Shown here in pieces: positions 50,062 through 60,605 of a stretch of 64,000 nucleotides of DNA (position 1 is the stretch's first letter; the number at the start of each line of letters is the position of its first letter). The stretch comes from DASZVB01 sp036272055. Lineage in GTDB: Bacteria > Myxococcota_A > Polyangia > Polyangiales > Polyangiaceae. The notes beneath the pieces are model-generated. The model worked only from the letters and a program-made list of their open reading frames with translations. It did not search any database and had not been told where the DNA came from. Location of the stretch: the NCBI GenBank assembly GCA_036272055.1, contig DATAZL010000063.1, positions 98,168-162,167 on the forward strand, read 5' to 3'. The translations under genes and the position numbers were made by a program.

Positions 50062-52602
50062 GTGAAGCCCCACGCCACGGCAGACACGCCGACCGGGCGC
50101 GAGCAGCACCTCGCCTCGGCGCTGGACCTCGCCACCGACGCGCTCGTGACCCTCGACGCCCACGGCGTGGTCGAACACCTGAACGGCGCTGCCGAGCGTC
50201 TCCTCGGCGTGGAGCGCGCGAGCGTCCTCGGCAGGCGCATCGACGAGTTCTTCGAGGACGCGATGGGCGGCGTCCACACGATGGAGAGCCTCAGCGAGGG
50301 CCTCGCGCGGCGCAACACGACGGAGGGGCTCCTCAAGCCGCGACTCGGCTCGAACCTGCTCCGCTTCACGCTCCACGTCGCGCCGGGAGCAGACGGCGGA
50401 ACCCTCCGATTGACCCGCACCCGGAGCGCGAAGATCGACGGAGTCGCCGCGCTGCTCCGCCCCGTGATCCACGACTCGCGCGAGGACGAGCGCACCGAGG
50501 TCGACAGCGACGACCGGTTCCTCGACGCGCTCGACGGCGTCATGAGCGGCCTCGACGAGGCGGCTGCGATCTTCAACGCCGTCGCGGTTCACCTCGGCTC
50601 GCATCTGCCGCTCGATCGCTGTCTCTTCGTCACCATCTCGGTGGAACGGAACGAGCTCGTCGTCCACCCGGGTCACGAGCGCAACGGACCGACCCTGGTC
50701 GGTCTGCGCCAGCTCTCTTCGCTCGGAGAGCCGACGCGAACGTGGCTCATCGAAGGACGCATCGTCGTCACGAGCGACGCGCTCACCGATCCGCGGACCA
50801 GATCCCGATACGAGAGCGCGTACGCGCCGGCTGGCGTGCGCGCGAGCGTCGTCGTGCCGCTCATGCACCTCGGCACGTGCCGCGGGTATCTCTCGCTCTC
50901 GTCGTCCACGCCGCGCAACTGGACGGCGCGAGAGCTCGCGCTGTCTCACGCCGTCGCGAGCCGCACGATTCATTTCATCGAGGGCCGCCGCACGCTGCGA
51001 ACCCAGGAGGCGCTCGTCGAGGGCCTCCGGAGCGCGAACACGGAGCTCGAGGCGCGCGTCGAGGCACGGACCGCGGAGCTCACGGTGGCGCTCGCGGATC
51101 GGGAAGCGCTGCTCGAGGAGCGGGATCGTGCCGCCGAGCAGCTCCGGCGCACCATCGAGGCGTCGCCGACCGGCATGCTCATGGTGTCACTCGACGGTCG
51201 CATCGCCGCCGTCAACGCGAAGACCGAGGCGATCTTCGGGTACCAGCGTGGTGAGCTCGTCGGTCAGCCGATCGAGCTCCTCATGGGTCGCGCTCTCGAC
51301 GTGAGGCCGGTTGACCCGGTGGCTGAGCCAGCAGGCTCCCAATCGGAGAGCGTCGACGTGGAGGGGATCCGCAAGGACGGCTCGAATTTCCCCGTTCACC
51401 TGGCCGTCAATCCGCTCGAGACGGCCGAGGGCCGCTTCGTGCTCGCGTCGGTGAGCGACGTCACCGACCGCGTCCTCTCGGAGCGGGCCCTGCGCGAGAA
51501 CGAGGCCCGTTACCGCCGCCTTTTCCACGACTCGCCGACCGCCCTCTGCGAGCAGGATCTGTCGCAGGTCAAAGCCTACCTGGACGAGCTCTCGGCCGGT
51601 GGGGTGACGGACGTCTGCGCTTATCTGCGTGGGCACCCGCTGGCCGTGGCCTCGGCCGCCCGCCGTGTGCGTTTCATCGAGGTGAACGATGCGACGCTCG
51701 AAATGTATGAAGCCGAGAGCCGCTCGGAAATCCTGGAGAATTGGCATAAGCTATTCGATCAGGACATGCTCAAGGTGTTCGTCGAAGAGCTCTGCTTCCT
51801 GGTGGAGGGGAAGGGCACGCTGTTCTCGGCGAGGACCTCGACGCGCACGCTCAAAGGAAACCGAAACGAAATCGTGTTCCGTCTGAGCGTGCTGCCCGGT
51901 TCCGAACGCACGTGGGACAGGCTCGTCGCGTCGATCTTCGACATGACCGCCTATCACGAGGCCGAACGAAAGCTCCACGCCGCCCTCCGCGAGAAGGACG
52001 TGCTCTTGAAGGAGGTCCACCACCGGGTGAAGAACAACCTCCAGGTGATCTCGAGCCTTCTGAGCCTCCAGGCGCAGTACGTGCCGGACGCCTCCACCCG
52101 CGCGGTGTTCGCGAGCAGCCAGGGCCGCGTTCAATCCATCGCCCTGGTTCACGAGAAGCTCTACCAGTCGCGGAACCTGTCGCACATCAAGCTCTCCGAG
52201 TACCTGAAGACGCTCATCTCCGATCTCCTGAGCGCGAACAGTGCTGCCGAGCGCGGCATCAAGTCGGTGCTCGACATCGCCGACCTGAGCCTCACTGTCG
52301 ACGTCGCGATCCCGTGCGGGCTCATCGTGAACGAGCTGGTCAGCAACGCCCTGAAGCACGCCTTCTCCGCCCGTCCCTCGGGCACCGTGACCGTGCGCGC
52401 GGTCCGGCAGAACGAGGAGCTCATCGAGCTCAGCGTGGCCGACGACGGCCTCGGCCTGCCGCAGGTCATCGATCCGCACGCGTCGTCGTCCCTCGGCCTC
52501 GATCTCGTGTTCACCTTCGCCGAACAGCTCGGCGCCGAGGTCGAGATAGTCCGCGACGGAGGGACGACCTTCGTCTTTCGCTTCCGGGAAGAGGCCGCAT
52601 GA
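50062..52602 (+). CDS. PAS-GAF-PAS-PAS sensor histidine kinase, HisKA_2 type
   Basis: About 846 residues, cytoplasmic (no membrane segment). Order: PAS (ALDLATDALVTLDAHGVVEHLN, ~18-120), GAF (~150-310, RCLFVTISVERNELVVHPGHE, RASVVVPLMHLGTCRGYL), coiled coil (ANTELEARVEARTAELTVAL), PAS (EASPTGMLMVSLDGRIAAVN), a third PAS-like region (RYRRLFHDSPTALCEQDLSQ), and HisKA_2 with phospho-His in LLKEVHHRVKNNLQVISSLL. The ATPase domain follows with CGLIVNELVSNALKHAF and DDGLGLPQ. First gene of a three-gene operon; its stop overlaps the next ATG (ATGA). Confidence 0.93.
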   Translation: MKPHATADTPTGREQHLASALDLATDALVTLDAHGVVEHLNGAAERLLGVERASVLGRRIDEFFEDAMGGVHTMESLSEGLARRNTTEGLLKPRLGSNLLRFTLHVAPGADGGTLRLTRTRSAKIDGVAALLRPVIHDSREDERTEVDSDDRFLDALDGVMSGLDEAAAIFNAVAVHLGSHLPLDRCLFVTISVERNELVVHPGHERNGPTLVGLRQLSSLGEPTRTWLIEGRIVVTSDALTDPRTRSRYESAYAPAGVRASVVVPLMHLGTCRGYLSLSSSTPRNWTARELALSHAVASRTIHFIEGRRTLRTQEALVEGLRSANTELEARVEARTAELTVALADREALLEERDRAAEQLRRTIEASPTGMLMVSLDGRIAAVNAKTEAIFGYQRGELVGQPIELLMGRALDVRPVDPVAEPAGSQSESVDVEGIRKDGSNFPVHLAVNPLETAEGRFVLASVSDVTDRVLSERALRENEARYRRLFHDSPTALCEQDLSQVKAYLDELSAGGVTDVCAYLRGHPLAVASAARRVRFIEVNDATLEMYEAESRSEILENWHKLFDQDMLKVFVEELCFLVEGKGTLFSARTSTRTLKGNRNEIVFRLSVLPGSERTWDRLVASIFDMTAYHEAERKLHAALREKDVLLKEVHHRVKNNLQVISSLLSLQAQYVPDASTRAVFASSQGRVQSIALVHEKLYQSRNLSHIKLSEYLKTLISDLLSANSAAERGIKSVLDIADLSLTVDVAIPCGLIVNELVSNALKHAFSARPSGTVTVRAVRQNEELIELSVADDGLGLPQVIDPHASSSLGLDLVFTFAEQLGAEVEIVRDGGTTFVFRFREEAA

Positions 52603-54539
52603 CGACACCGCCGCCCGCAGAAAAGACGGTGCTCGTCGTCGAGGACGAGCGCGTCGTCGCGAAAGATCTCCAGCGCACGCTCATCCGGCTCGGGTACCGG
52701 GTGCCGGTGACCGTCGCGTCGGCGGAGGACGCCGTGCGCGCCGTGGCGCAGGAGTGCCCCGATATCGTCCTCATGGACATCCGCATCCGCGGCGACCTCG
52801 ACGGCATCGAGACGGCGCGGATTCTGAAGAAGCGCTTCGACGTCCCGGTCATCTACCTGACCGCGTACGCCGACTCCGAGACGGTCGCCCGCGCGAAATC
52901 GACGGAGCCGCTCGGCTATCTGCTGAAACCGGTGAAGCTCGACGAGCTCCGGAGCACCGTCGAGGTCGCGCTCCACAAGCACGAGATGGAGCGGCGGCTC
53001 CGCGAGCGCGAGCGGTGGTTCTCGACGACCCTCCGCTCGATCGGCGACGCGGTCGTCTCCACCGACGCGAGCGGGCGCGTCACCTTCATGAATCCGGTCG
53101 CCGAGACCCTGACCGGATGGTCCACCACCGAGGCACGCGGGCGCCACGTGTCGGAGGTCGTCCATCTCGTCGACGAATCGACCAACCAGAGGCTCGAAGA
53201 TCCGATCTCGAGCGCGCTGAAGAGCGGCCGGATCATCCACGTCGACGGCTCACTCGTCGCGCGGGAGGGCCACCAGCGCGCCATCGCCGACAGCGCCGCG
53301 CCCATCGTCGACGACGACGGGAGCACCGTCGGTGCGGTCATCGTCTTCCGCGACGTCGGCGAGCAGCGCAAGGTGCAACACGACCTCGAGCTCACCGACC
53401 GCCTCGCGTCGCTCGGCACCATGGTCGCGAGCGTCGCCCACGAGATCAACAACCCCCTCACCCTGGTGATGGGCGGCATCGGGCTAGCCCTCGACGAGCT
53501 CAGGCGAAGGAAGCACGAGCTCGGCTCGCCTCGATGGCTCGAGGATCTCTGCGCGACGCTCTCGCAGGCGGAGTACGGGTCCGAGCAGATCCGGAATATC
53601 GTCGCCGATCTCCGTACCCTGTCGCGGCCCAGCGCCGACGGCACGGCGATCGACGTCCGGCGGATGCTCAACTGGGCGATCGAGGCCGCCTCGCACGAGC
53701 TCCGCGGTCGGGTCAAGGTGACGACGAGCTACGCGAAGACGCCGCGCGTCCATGCCGACGAGACGCGCCTCGGGCAGGTGTTCGTCAATCTGCTCGTGAA
53801 CGCGGCGCAGGCCATGATGCAGAAGCCCCGCGGCGAGTCCGAGCTCAAGGTGACGACGAGCCTCGACGCCGAAGGTCGCGTCGCCGTCGAGATCGCCGAC
53901 AACGGCCCCGGCATCCCCGGAGAGCTCCTCGAGAAGATCTTCGATCCATTCTTCACGACCAAGAAAGAGAGCGGCGGCACCGGGCTCGGGCTCTCCATCT
54001 GCAGGGGTATCGTGACGTCGCTCGGCGGCACCGTCACCGTCGAGAGCACCGTCGGGCAGGGCACGACGTTCAAGGTGACCCTGGCGCCGGCTCCGGACGA
54101 CGGCCGCGCCGCGCCGAGCGTGCCGCCGCCGAGCTCGACCCTCTCGGCGAAGGTGCTCGTCATCGACGACGAGCCCATGATCCTGAAACTCGCGCAGCGT
54201 GTCCTCGGGACGCGACACGAAGTGGTGCTCGCCGAGGGCGCAAGGGCGGCCCTCGACGCGCTCGACAGGGGCGATCTCTACGACGTGATCCTGTGCGACG
54301 TCCTCATGCCGGGCTTCTCCGGGGTCGACCTGCACGAGCAGATATTGCTCCGCTACCCCGCCCTGGCACCCAGGGTGGTGTTCGTCAGCGCTTCTGCGTT
54401 CACGCCGCGGTCGTTCGACTTCCTCGCTTCCGTTCCCAACCGCTGCCTGTCGAAGCCGTTCGATCGCGGCGAGCTCGAGCGGGCGGTGCTCGACGTCCTC
54501 CGCGAACAAGGCGTCGCCTCGGCGCAGGGAAATCCGTGA
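52599..54539 (+). CDS. Hybrid sensor: REC-PAS-HisKA-HATPase-REC
   Basis: 646 residues. N-terminal receiver (VLVVEDERVVAKDL; phospho-Asp D60 in DIVLMDIRIRG; Lys in GYLLKPVK). A PAS domain follows (RSIGDAVVSTDASGRVTFMN), then a classical HisKA with ASVAHEINNPLTLVMGG and the ATPase domain (NLLVNAAQAM, DNGPGIPGELLEKIFDPF, GGTGLGLSICRGIV). The C-terminal receiver is KVLVIDDEPMIL with Asp in VILCDVLMPGF. A receiver at both ends suits a relay hub: input from the neighbouring HisKA_2 kinases and output through the last receiver. 4-nt overlaps with both neighbours. Confidence 0.94.
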   Translation: MTTPPPAEKTVLVVEDERVVAKDLQRTLIRLGYRVPVTVASAEDAVRAVAQECPDIVLMDIRIRGDLDGIETARILKKRFDVPVIYLTAYADSETVARAKSTEPLGYLLKPVKLDELRSTVEVALHKHEMERRLRERERWFSTTLRSIGDAVVSTDASGRVTFMNPVAETLTGWSTTEARGRHVSEVVHLVDESTNQRLEDPISSALKSGRIIHVDGSLVAREGHQRAIADSAAPIVDDDGSTVGAVIVFRDVGEQRKVQHDLELTDRLASLGTMVASVAHEINNPLTLVMGGIGLALDELRRRKHELGSPRWLEDLCATLSQAEYGSEQIRNIVADLRTLSRPSADGTAIDVRRMLNWAIEAASHELRGRVKVTTSYAKTPRVHADETRLGQVFVNLLVNAAQAMMQKPRGESELKVTTSLDAEGRVAVEIADNGPGIPGELLEKIFDPFFTTKKESGGTGLGLSICRGIVTSLGGTVTVESTVGQGTTFKVTLAPAPDDGRAAPSVPPPSSTLSAKVLVIDDEPMILKLAQRVLGTRHEVVLAEGARAALDALDRGDLYDVILCDVLMPGFSGVDLHEQILLRYPALAPRVVFVSASAFTPRSFDFLASVPNRCLSKPFDRGELERAVLDVLREQGVASAQGNP

Positions 54540-57117
54540 ACGATCTCGGGAAGCGGCTCCGCGTCGTCGCGGTGGTCGCGTTCTCGTACGCGGTCACCGG
54601 CAAGCTCGGGCTGCTCCTGGCTCTGCCACCGGGGTACGCGACGGCGATATGGCCGCCGTCGGGGATCGCGCTCGCCGCGGTGCTCCTCTACGGCAGCCCG
54701 GCGGCAGTGGGCACCGTGATCGGCTCGTTCGCCGTCAACGCCGGCGTTGGGTTCGATTCGGGAACGCCGGGCCATTTCGCTCGCGCCGTCGGGGTCGCGC
54801 TCGTCATAGCGAGCGGCGCGTCGCTGCAGGCCCTCGCCGGCGCGTCGCTCATCCGCCGCGCGATCGGCTTCCCCCACCCGCTCAACGAGGGCACCGACGT
54901 CCTCCGGTTCTCGCTCCTCGGCGGCCCGGTGGCGTGCATGACGAACGCCACGGTGGGCTCCACGTTGCTCCTCGCGACAGGCGCGTTCCCGCTGAAGGAC
55001 TACGGGACGAACTGGCTCACCTGGTGGGCGGGCGACGTGCTCGGAGTGATCATCGTCGTCCCGATCGTCCTGTCGCTCTTCGCAGAGCCGCGCGCCGTCT
55101 GGCGGCCGCGCCGGGCGTCGGTCGCGGGGCCGCTCGCCGCGGTCTTCGCCATCGCCGTCTGCGCCTACGTCCGGGCGAGCGCGCTCGAACAGCGACAGCT
55201 CGAGCAGGAGTTCCGCGAGCGGGCGTCGGCGCTCGAGCGCGCGCTATCGAGCCGGATCGACGGCTGCGTGCTCACCATCGAGCAGACCCGTGATTTCTTC
55301 AACTCGTCCATCAGCGTCGAGCGGGAGGAGTTCCGTCGCTTCGCGCGCCCCGCGCTCGCACGCCTCCCCGGTCTGCGCGCCATCGAGTGGATCGCGACGG
55401 TGCACGCCGCAGAGCGGACCACATACGAGGACGCGCTCCGTGCGGAGGGCTTCGCGAGCGCCAAGCTCCACGACTACAGCAACGCGCCGACCCCGGATTC
55501 ACGCGAGGTGATGTCGGCGGTGACGTACATCGAGCCGCTCGAGAACAACGTACGCGCCCTCGGCCTCGACATCGGTTCCGAGGCGCTCCGGCGCGCTGCC
55601 CTCGAGCAAGCTCGCGACTCCGGCAAGGCGACCGCGTCGGACGGCGTCACCTTCCTTCGCAGGAACGGCGACTCGCTGGGCGTCCTCATCTTCGCGCCCG
55701 TCTATCAGACGGGCGCGAACGTCTCGACGCCCGAGCTCCGGAAAAAGGAGATCCGGGGGTTCGTGCTGGGCGCCTTCCAGACCGGCGATCTAGTCACCGC
55801 GGCTCTCGGCGCGGCCCCCGGGCGCAACATCGCCGTCGCGATCCGTGACGCCTCGACGGGCCGCGTCCTCTACGACGAGAGCGTCGAGCCGTCGCGGGCG
55901 ACGCTGCGCTTCGACGTCCCCGTGCAGGCCGCGGGGCGAGAGTGGCTCTTCGCGTTCAGCTCGACGCCCGCGTATACCGCGACCCATTCCCCGTGGGAGG
56001 CGTGGGCGCTCCTCGTGTCGGCGCTGCTGTTCGGCGGTCTCCTCGGCGCGTTCCTGCTCGTGCTCACCGGGCGCGCCGCGGAGTTCGAGCGGCGAAACTA
56101 CGAGACGACGGAGCTTCTCTCGACGCTCGTGCAATCATCGGAGGACACCATCGTCGCCTACGACGCCTCCGGCGCCGTGATGAGCTGGAACGCCGGCGCC
56201 GCCGTGACACTCGGCTTCGACGAGAAAGAGGTACTCGGCAAGGACGTCCGCGCCTTCATGCCCGCCGATTCCCTGTCGGATCACGAGGCAAAGCTGAAGC
56301 AGGTCTTCGCGGGGGAGAACCTTCCGGCGTACGAGGGTGCGCGGCTCACCAGGGACGGCCGGCGCATCGACGTCGCCGTGAAGCTGTCTCCGGTCCGCGA
56401 CGTGCACGGCGACGTACGCGCCGTCTCCGAGATCTGCCGTGATATCTCGGCGGCCAAAGAGGCCGACCGGCTCATCCGCGCCTCTCTTCGCGAGAAAGAG
56501 CTCCTCTTGAAGGAGGTCCACCACCGCGTGAAGAACAATCTGCAGGTGATCTCGAGCCTCCTCAACCTGCAGGCGCAGCACCTCCCCGATCCCGCGCAGC
56601 GCGGCATCTTCACCGACAGCCAGTCGCGCGTTCAATCGATCGCGCTCGTGCACGAGAAGCTCTACCAGTCGAAGGATCTCACCAACATCGACTGCGAGCA
56701 GTACGTGCACACGCTGGTCGACGGGCTCTTCCACGCGCAGAACTACACCGGGCGCGGCATCGAGCACACCATCGACGTCGGGGGTGCCCATCTACCGGTG
56801 GACGCCGCGATCCCCTGCGGCCTCATCATCAACGAGCTCGTCACCAACGCGCTGAAGCACGCCTTCCCCGGTAACGCGCGGGGCACGGTGCACGTGTCGC
56901 TCCAGCCCGGCGCCGACGACTCGATAGAGCTCGTGGTTCAGGACGACGGGCGCGGCCTTCCGGAGGACATCGATCCGCGGAAGACCACGTCGCTCGGCCT
57001 CGACCTGGTGTTCACCTTCGCCGAGCAGCTCGAGGCCAAGGTCGAGATAGAGCGCTCCCACGGGACGGCGTTCCGCTTCCGTTTCCGACAGCCGACGACG
57101 CGCTCGGCGCTCGACTC

Positions 57118-57121
<4 letters not shown>
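54536..57121 (+). CDS. Membrane sensor histidine kinase: MASE1-CHASE-PAS-HisKA_2
   Basis: About 861 residues from GTG 54536 (GTGA overlap). The N-terminal ~210 residues are a multi-spanning MASE1-like sensor (LLLALPPGYATAIWPPSGIAL, NWLTWWAGDVLGVIIVVPIV). A periplasmic CHASE-type domain follows (GCVLTIEQTRDFFNSSISVE, LPGLRAIEWIATVHAAERTT, FAPVYQTG), then a closing membrane segment (WALLVSALLFGGLLGAFLLVL). The cytoplasmic part is PAS (DTIVAYDASGAVMSWNAG) and HisKA_2/ATPase with LLKEVHHRVKNNLQVISSLL and CGLIINELVTNALKHAF. The kinase core closely matches that of the gene two positions upstream. Confidence 0.93.
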
Positions 57122-58560
<1,439 letters not shown>

Positions 58561-58632
58561 CCGATGAAAAACGGCCAGCCGGTGCCGCGCTTTAGTGGCG
58601 AAGGGCGCCCGTTTGCCTGTTCAAACGAGGAT

Positions 58633-59652
58633 TTACAGCCGGTCGACCAGTGCCTTCGCGAAATCCCGCGTGCCGAGGGAGCCGCCCAGGTCTTTCGTCT
58701 TCTGGCCGTCTTCGAGTGCGCCGTTGTAGGCGGCCTTGATGCGGTCGCTGGCCTTCTTGCACTCCGGGTCGTCGCGCTCCTCGGCCAGGTAGTTCAGCAT
58801 CATCACGCCGCTCATGAGGAGGGCGAGCGGATTCGCGATGTCTTGCCCTGCGATGTTGGGGGCGGACCCGTGCACGGCCTCGAAGACCGCGTCGTTGTCC
58901 CCGATGTTCGCGCCCGGCGTCACCCCGAGGCCACCGACGAAACCCGCGCAGAGATCGGACACGATATCGCCGTAGAGGTTCTCACAGAGGAGAATGTCGA
59001 ACTGCGAAGGGTCCTGCACGAGGCGCATGCTCGCCGCGTCGATGATGGTCTCTTCATATTCGATGTTCGGATAGTCGTGGGAGTGAACCTTGCTCGACTC
59101 CTCGATGAACATCCCGTCGGTGAGCTTCATGATGTTCGCCTTGTGAAGGACGCTCACCTTGCGGCGCTTCCGGTGCGTCGCATAGCGGAAGCAGAAGAGC
59201 GCGATACGGTGGCAAGCCGGTCGCGTCGCGACCTTCATCGACGCGACGACGCCGTCGGTGATCTGGTTCTCGATGCCGCTGTAGAGGCCCTCGGTGTTCT
59301 CGCGCACGATGACCAGATCGACGTTGTCGTAACGGGTCTTCACGCCCGGCAAGGAGCGCACGGGTCGAACCGCGGCGTAGAGGTTCAACGTCTTCCTGAG
59401 GGCGACGTTGATCGACCTGAAACCTTTGCCGATCGGCGTCGTGCACGGCCCCTTCAGCGCGACGTGATGTTGCCGGATCGCGTCCAGCGTCTCTTCCGGC
59501 AAGAGATCTTTGTTTCCGGCTTTCACGGCCGCCTCGCCCGCGAGATGCTCGATGAACCTCACCGGGGCGTTCGCCGCCTCGAAGACGGTGCGCACCGCCG
59601 CGGAAACCTCGGGCCCGATACCATCTCCTGGAATCAATACGACCGTATGCAT
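58633..59652 (-). CDS. NAD-type isocitrate dehydrogenase (isocitrate/isopropylmalate dehydrogenase family)
   Basis: 339 residues; decarboxylates a 2R,3S-hydroxy dicarboxylate. MHTVVLIPGDGIGPEVSAAV at the N-terminus, substrate-binding SINVALRKTLNLYAAVRPVR (the Ser position is typical of isocitrate enzymes), VIVRENTEGLYSGIE, the Lys of LHKANIMKLTDGMF, and metal/cofactor motifs NLYGDIVSDLCAGFVGGLG and FEAVHGSAPNIAGQDIANP. These resemble the mitochondrial/alpha-proteobacterial NAD-IDH group more than LeuB, so isocitrate is preferred over isopropylmalate; confirmation needs phylogeny. Confidence 0.9.
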   Translation of the reverse strand: MHTVVLIPGDGIGPEVSAAVRTVFEAANAPVRFIEHLAGEAAVKAGNKDLLPEETLDAIRQHHVALKGPCTTPIGKGFRSINVALRKTLNLYAAVRPVRSLPGVKTRYDNVDLVIVRENTEGLYSGIENQITDGVVASMKVATRPACHRIALFCFRYATHRKRRKVSVLHKANIMKLTDGMFIEESSKVHSHDYPNIEYEETIIDAASMRLVQDPSQFDILLCENLYGDIVSDLCAGFVGGLGVTPGANIGDNDAVFEAVHGSAPNIAGQDIANPLALLMSGVMMLNYLAEERDDPECKKASDRIKAAYNGALEDGQKTKDLGGSLGTRDFAKALVDRL

Positions 59653-59843
59653 GCTCGGCTACCTCGTCTCCTTCGAGCTTACAGCGCATCACACGGAGCG
59701 AGGCCACAAAACGAGAAAACCGAAACACGACCGCGCGTGCAGGGCGACGGCGCCGCCCGGATTTTCATCGTGGTTTCTAGCGCGCGACGGCACGGAGTCC
59801 GGAGGCGCGCGGCCGGCCGTCGAGGAAGGCGATCGAGTCGTGT

Positions 59844-59849
59844 TATATT
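59844..59849 (+). promoter_or_regulatory. -10 element positioned for a leaderless or near-leaderless mRNA
   Basis: TATATT ends nine bases before the ATG at 59859 in ttatattggtaggttgATG. Starting 6-8 bases below the -10 puts the first transcribed base at about 59856-59857, leaving at most a few leader bases. No Shine-Dalgarno would fit in the transcript. No strong -35 is seen. The rest of the divergent spacer (59653-59843) shows nothing else distinct. Confidence 0.45.
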
Positions 59850-59858
59850 GGTAGGTTG

Positions 59859-60506
59859 ATGCCGAGCACGAAATCGCTTCCGAGCGCCGAGAATGCATTC
59901 TTACGTGGGCTGGTACAGAAGGTCCTCGAGTCCGCCTCCACTCAGACGGAAGCGGCGCAGCGCCTCGGAGTCTCGCAGTCGTATCTGAACGAGTTCATCG
60001 GAGGGACGCGGGGTGCCGGCCCGAAGCTCTTGAAGGGGCTCGCGCGCCTGAACCCGCGGAAGTCGGCGCGCCTGCTCGGGCTCGACAGCGACGATTCGAA
60101 CGGCTCTTCCGCCGACCCGCGAACCGAGGCCGAGCGCGCCGTCGATGCACAGTTCGGGCACGAGTTCGACGGAACGGTGCTCGATACCCTCGTCGAGGCG
60201 GTGCAGTACGCTGCCCAGCGCGGCCCGCGCTTCTTCCGGCAGACGTGGTGGCGCATCCTGCTCGACGACCGCAAGAGCGCGACCCCGAACGGCCATGGCA
60301 TCGATCCCATCGCACTCGGCGAGCGGCTCGTGGCGCGAGCTCAAGCTGCCGACGACGAGGCGCGCCGCGAGCGCTTCAAAGCGATCCACGGCGTGCCCGA
60401 CGACGAGGAGGACGACAAGCGCCCTACCCTCCCCGCGCCCGGCAAGAGCGTTCCCGAGCGGAAGGGTACGCGCCGGGACACGCCGGTGGCGAAGAAGGCG
60501 CGTTGA
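59859..60506 (+). CDS. Small helix-turn-helix (XRE-like) protein
   Basis: 215 residues. The N-terminal ~70 residues form a helix-turn-helix: FLRGLVQKVLESASTQTEAA, QRLGVSQSYLNEFIGGTRGAG (the recognition helix pattern T-x-x-x-A-A-x-x-L-G-V-S-x-x-Y-L-x-x-F), PKLLKGLARL. The rest is a helical domain with RGPRFFRQTWWRILLDD and a Lys/Arg/Pro-rich disordered tail. Probably a transcriptional regulator whose target is unknown. ATG 59859 with a -10 immediately upstream. It ends in a TTGA overlap with a tiny reading frame. Confidence 0.75.
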   Translation: MPSTKSLPSAENAFLRGLVQKVLESASTQTEAAQRLGVSQSYLNEFIGGTRGAGPKLLKGLARLNPRKSARLLGLDSDDSNGSSADPRTEAERAVDAQFGHEFDGTVLDTLVEAVQYAAQRGPRFFRQTWWRILLDDRKSATPNGHGIDPIALGERLVARAQAADDEARRERFKAIHGVPDDEEDDKRPTLPAPGKSVPERKGTRRDTPVAKKAR

Positions 60507-60577
60507 CGCTCCTGGCGATCGCCGTGGCGGTCGCCGCGGGCGCCACCCTCGTCGCGCTCTCTGGCCCGACGAAGTAG
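60503..60577 (+). CDS. Possible 24-residue single-membrane-segment peptide
   Basis: TTG at 60503 overlaps the preceding stop (TTGA) and has AAGG four bases upstream. The peptide is almost wholly hydrophobic (LLAIAVAVAAGATLVALSG, ending PTK), one transmembrane helix long. The overlap and ribosome-binding site are the support; chance cannot be excluded in DNA this GC-rich. Confidence 0.3.
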   Translation: MTLLAIAVAVAAGATLVALSGPTK

Positions 60578-60605
60578 CGGGCGCCTCGCCGGCACACGCG
60601 TTGCG

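Noticed and set aside
58566..58590. Intrinsic terminator for isocitrate dehydrogenase (minus strand ggctggccgttttt)
   Set aside because: The five-U run is present, but the stem before it is only 3-4 bp with an impossible or tiny loop.
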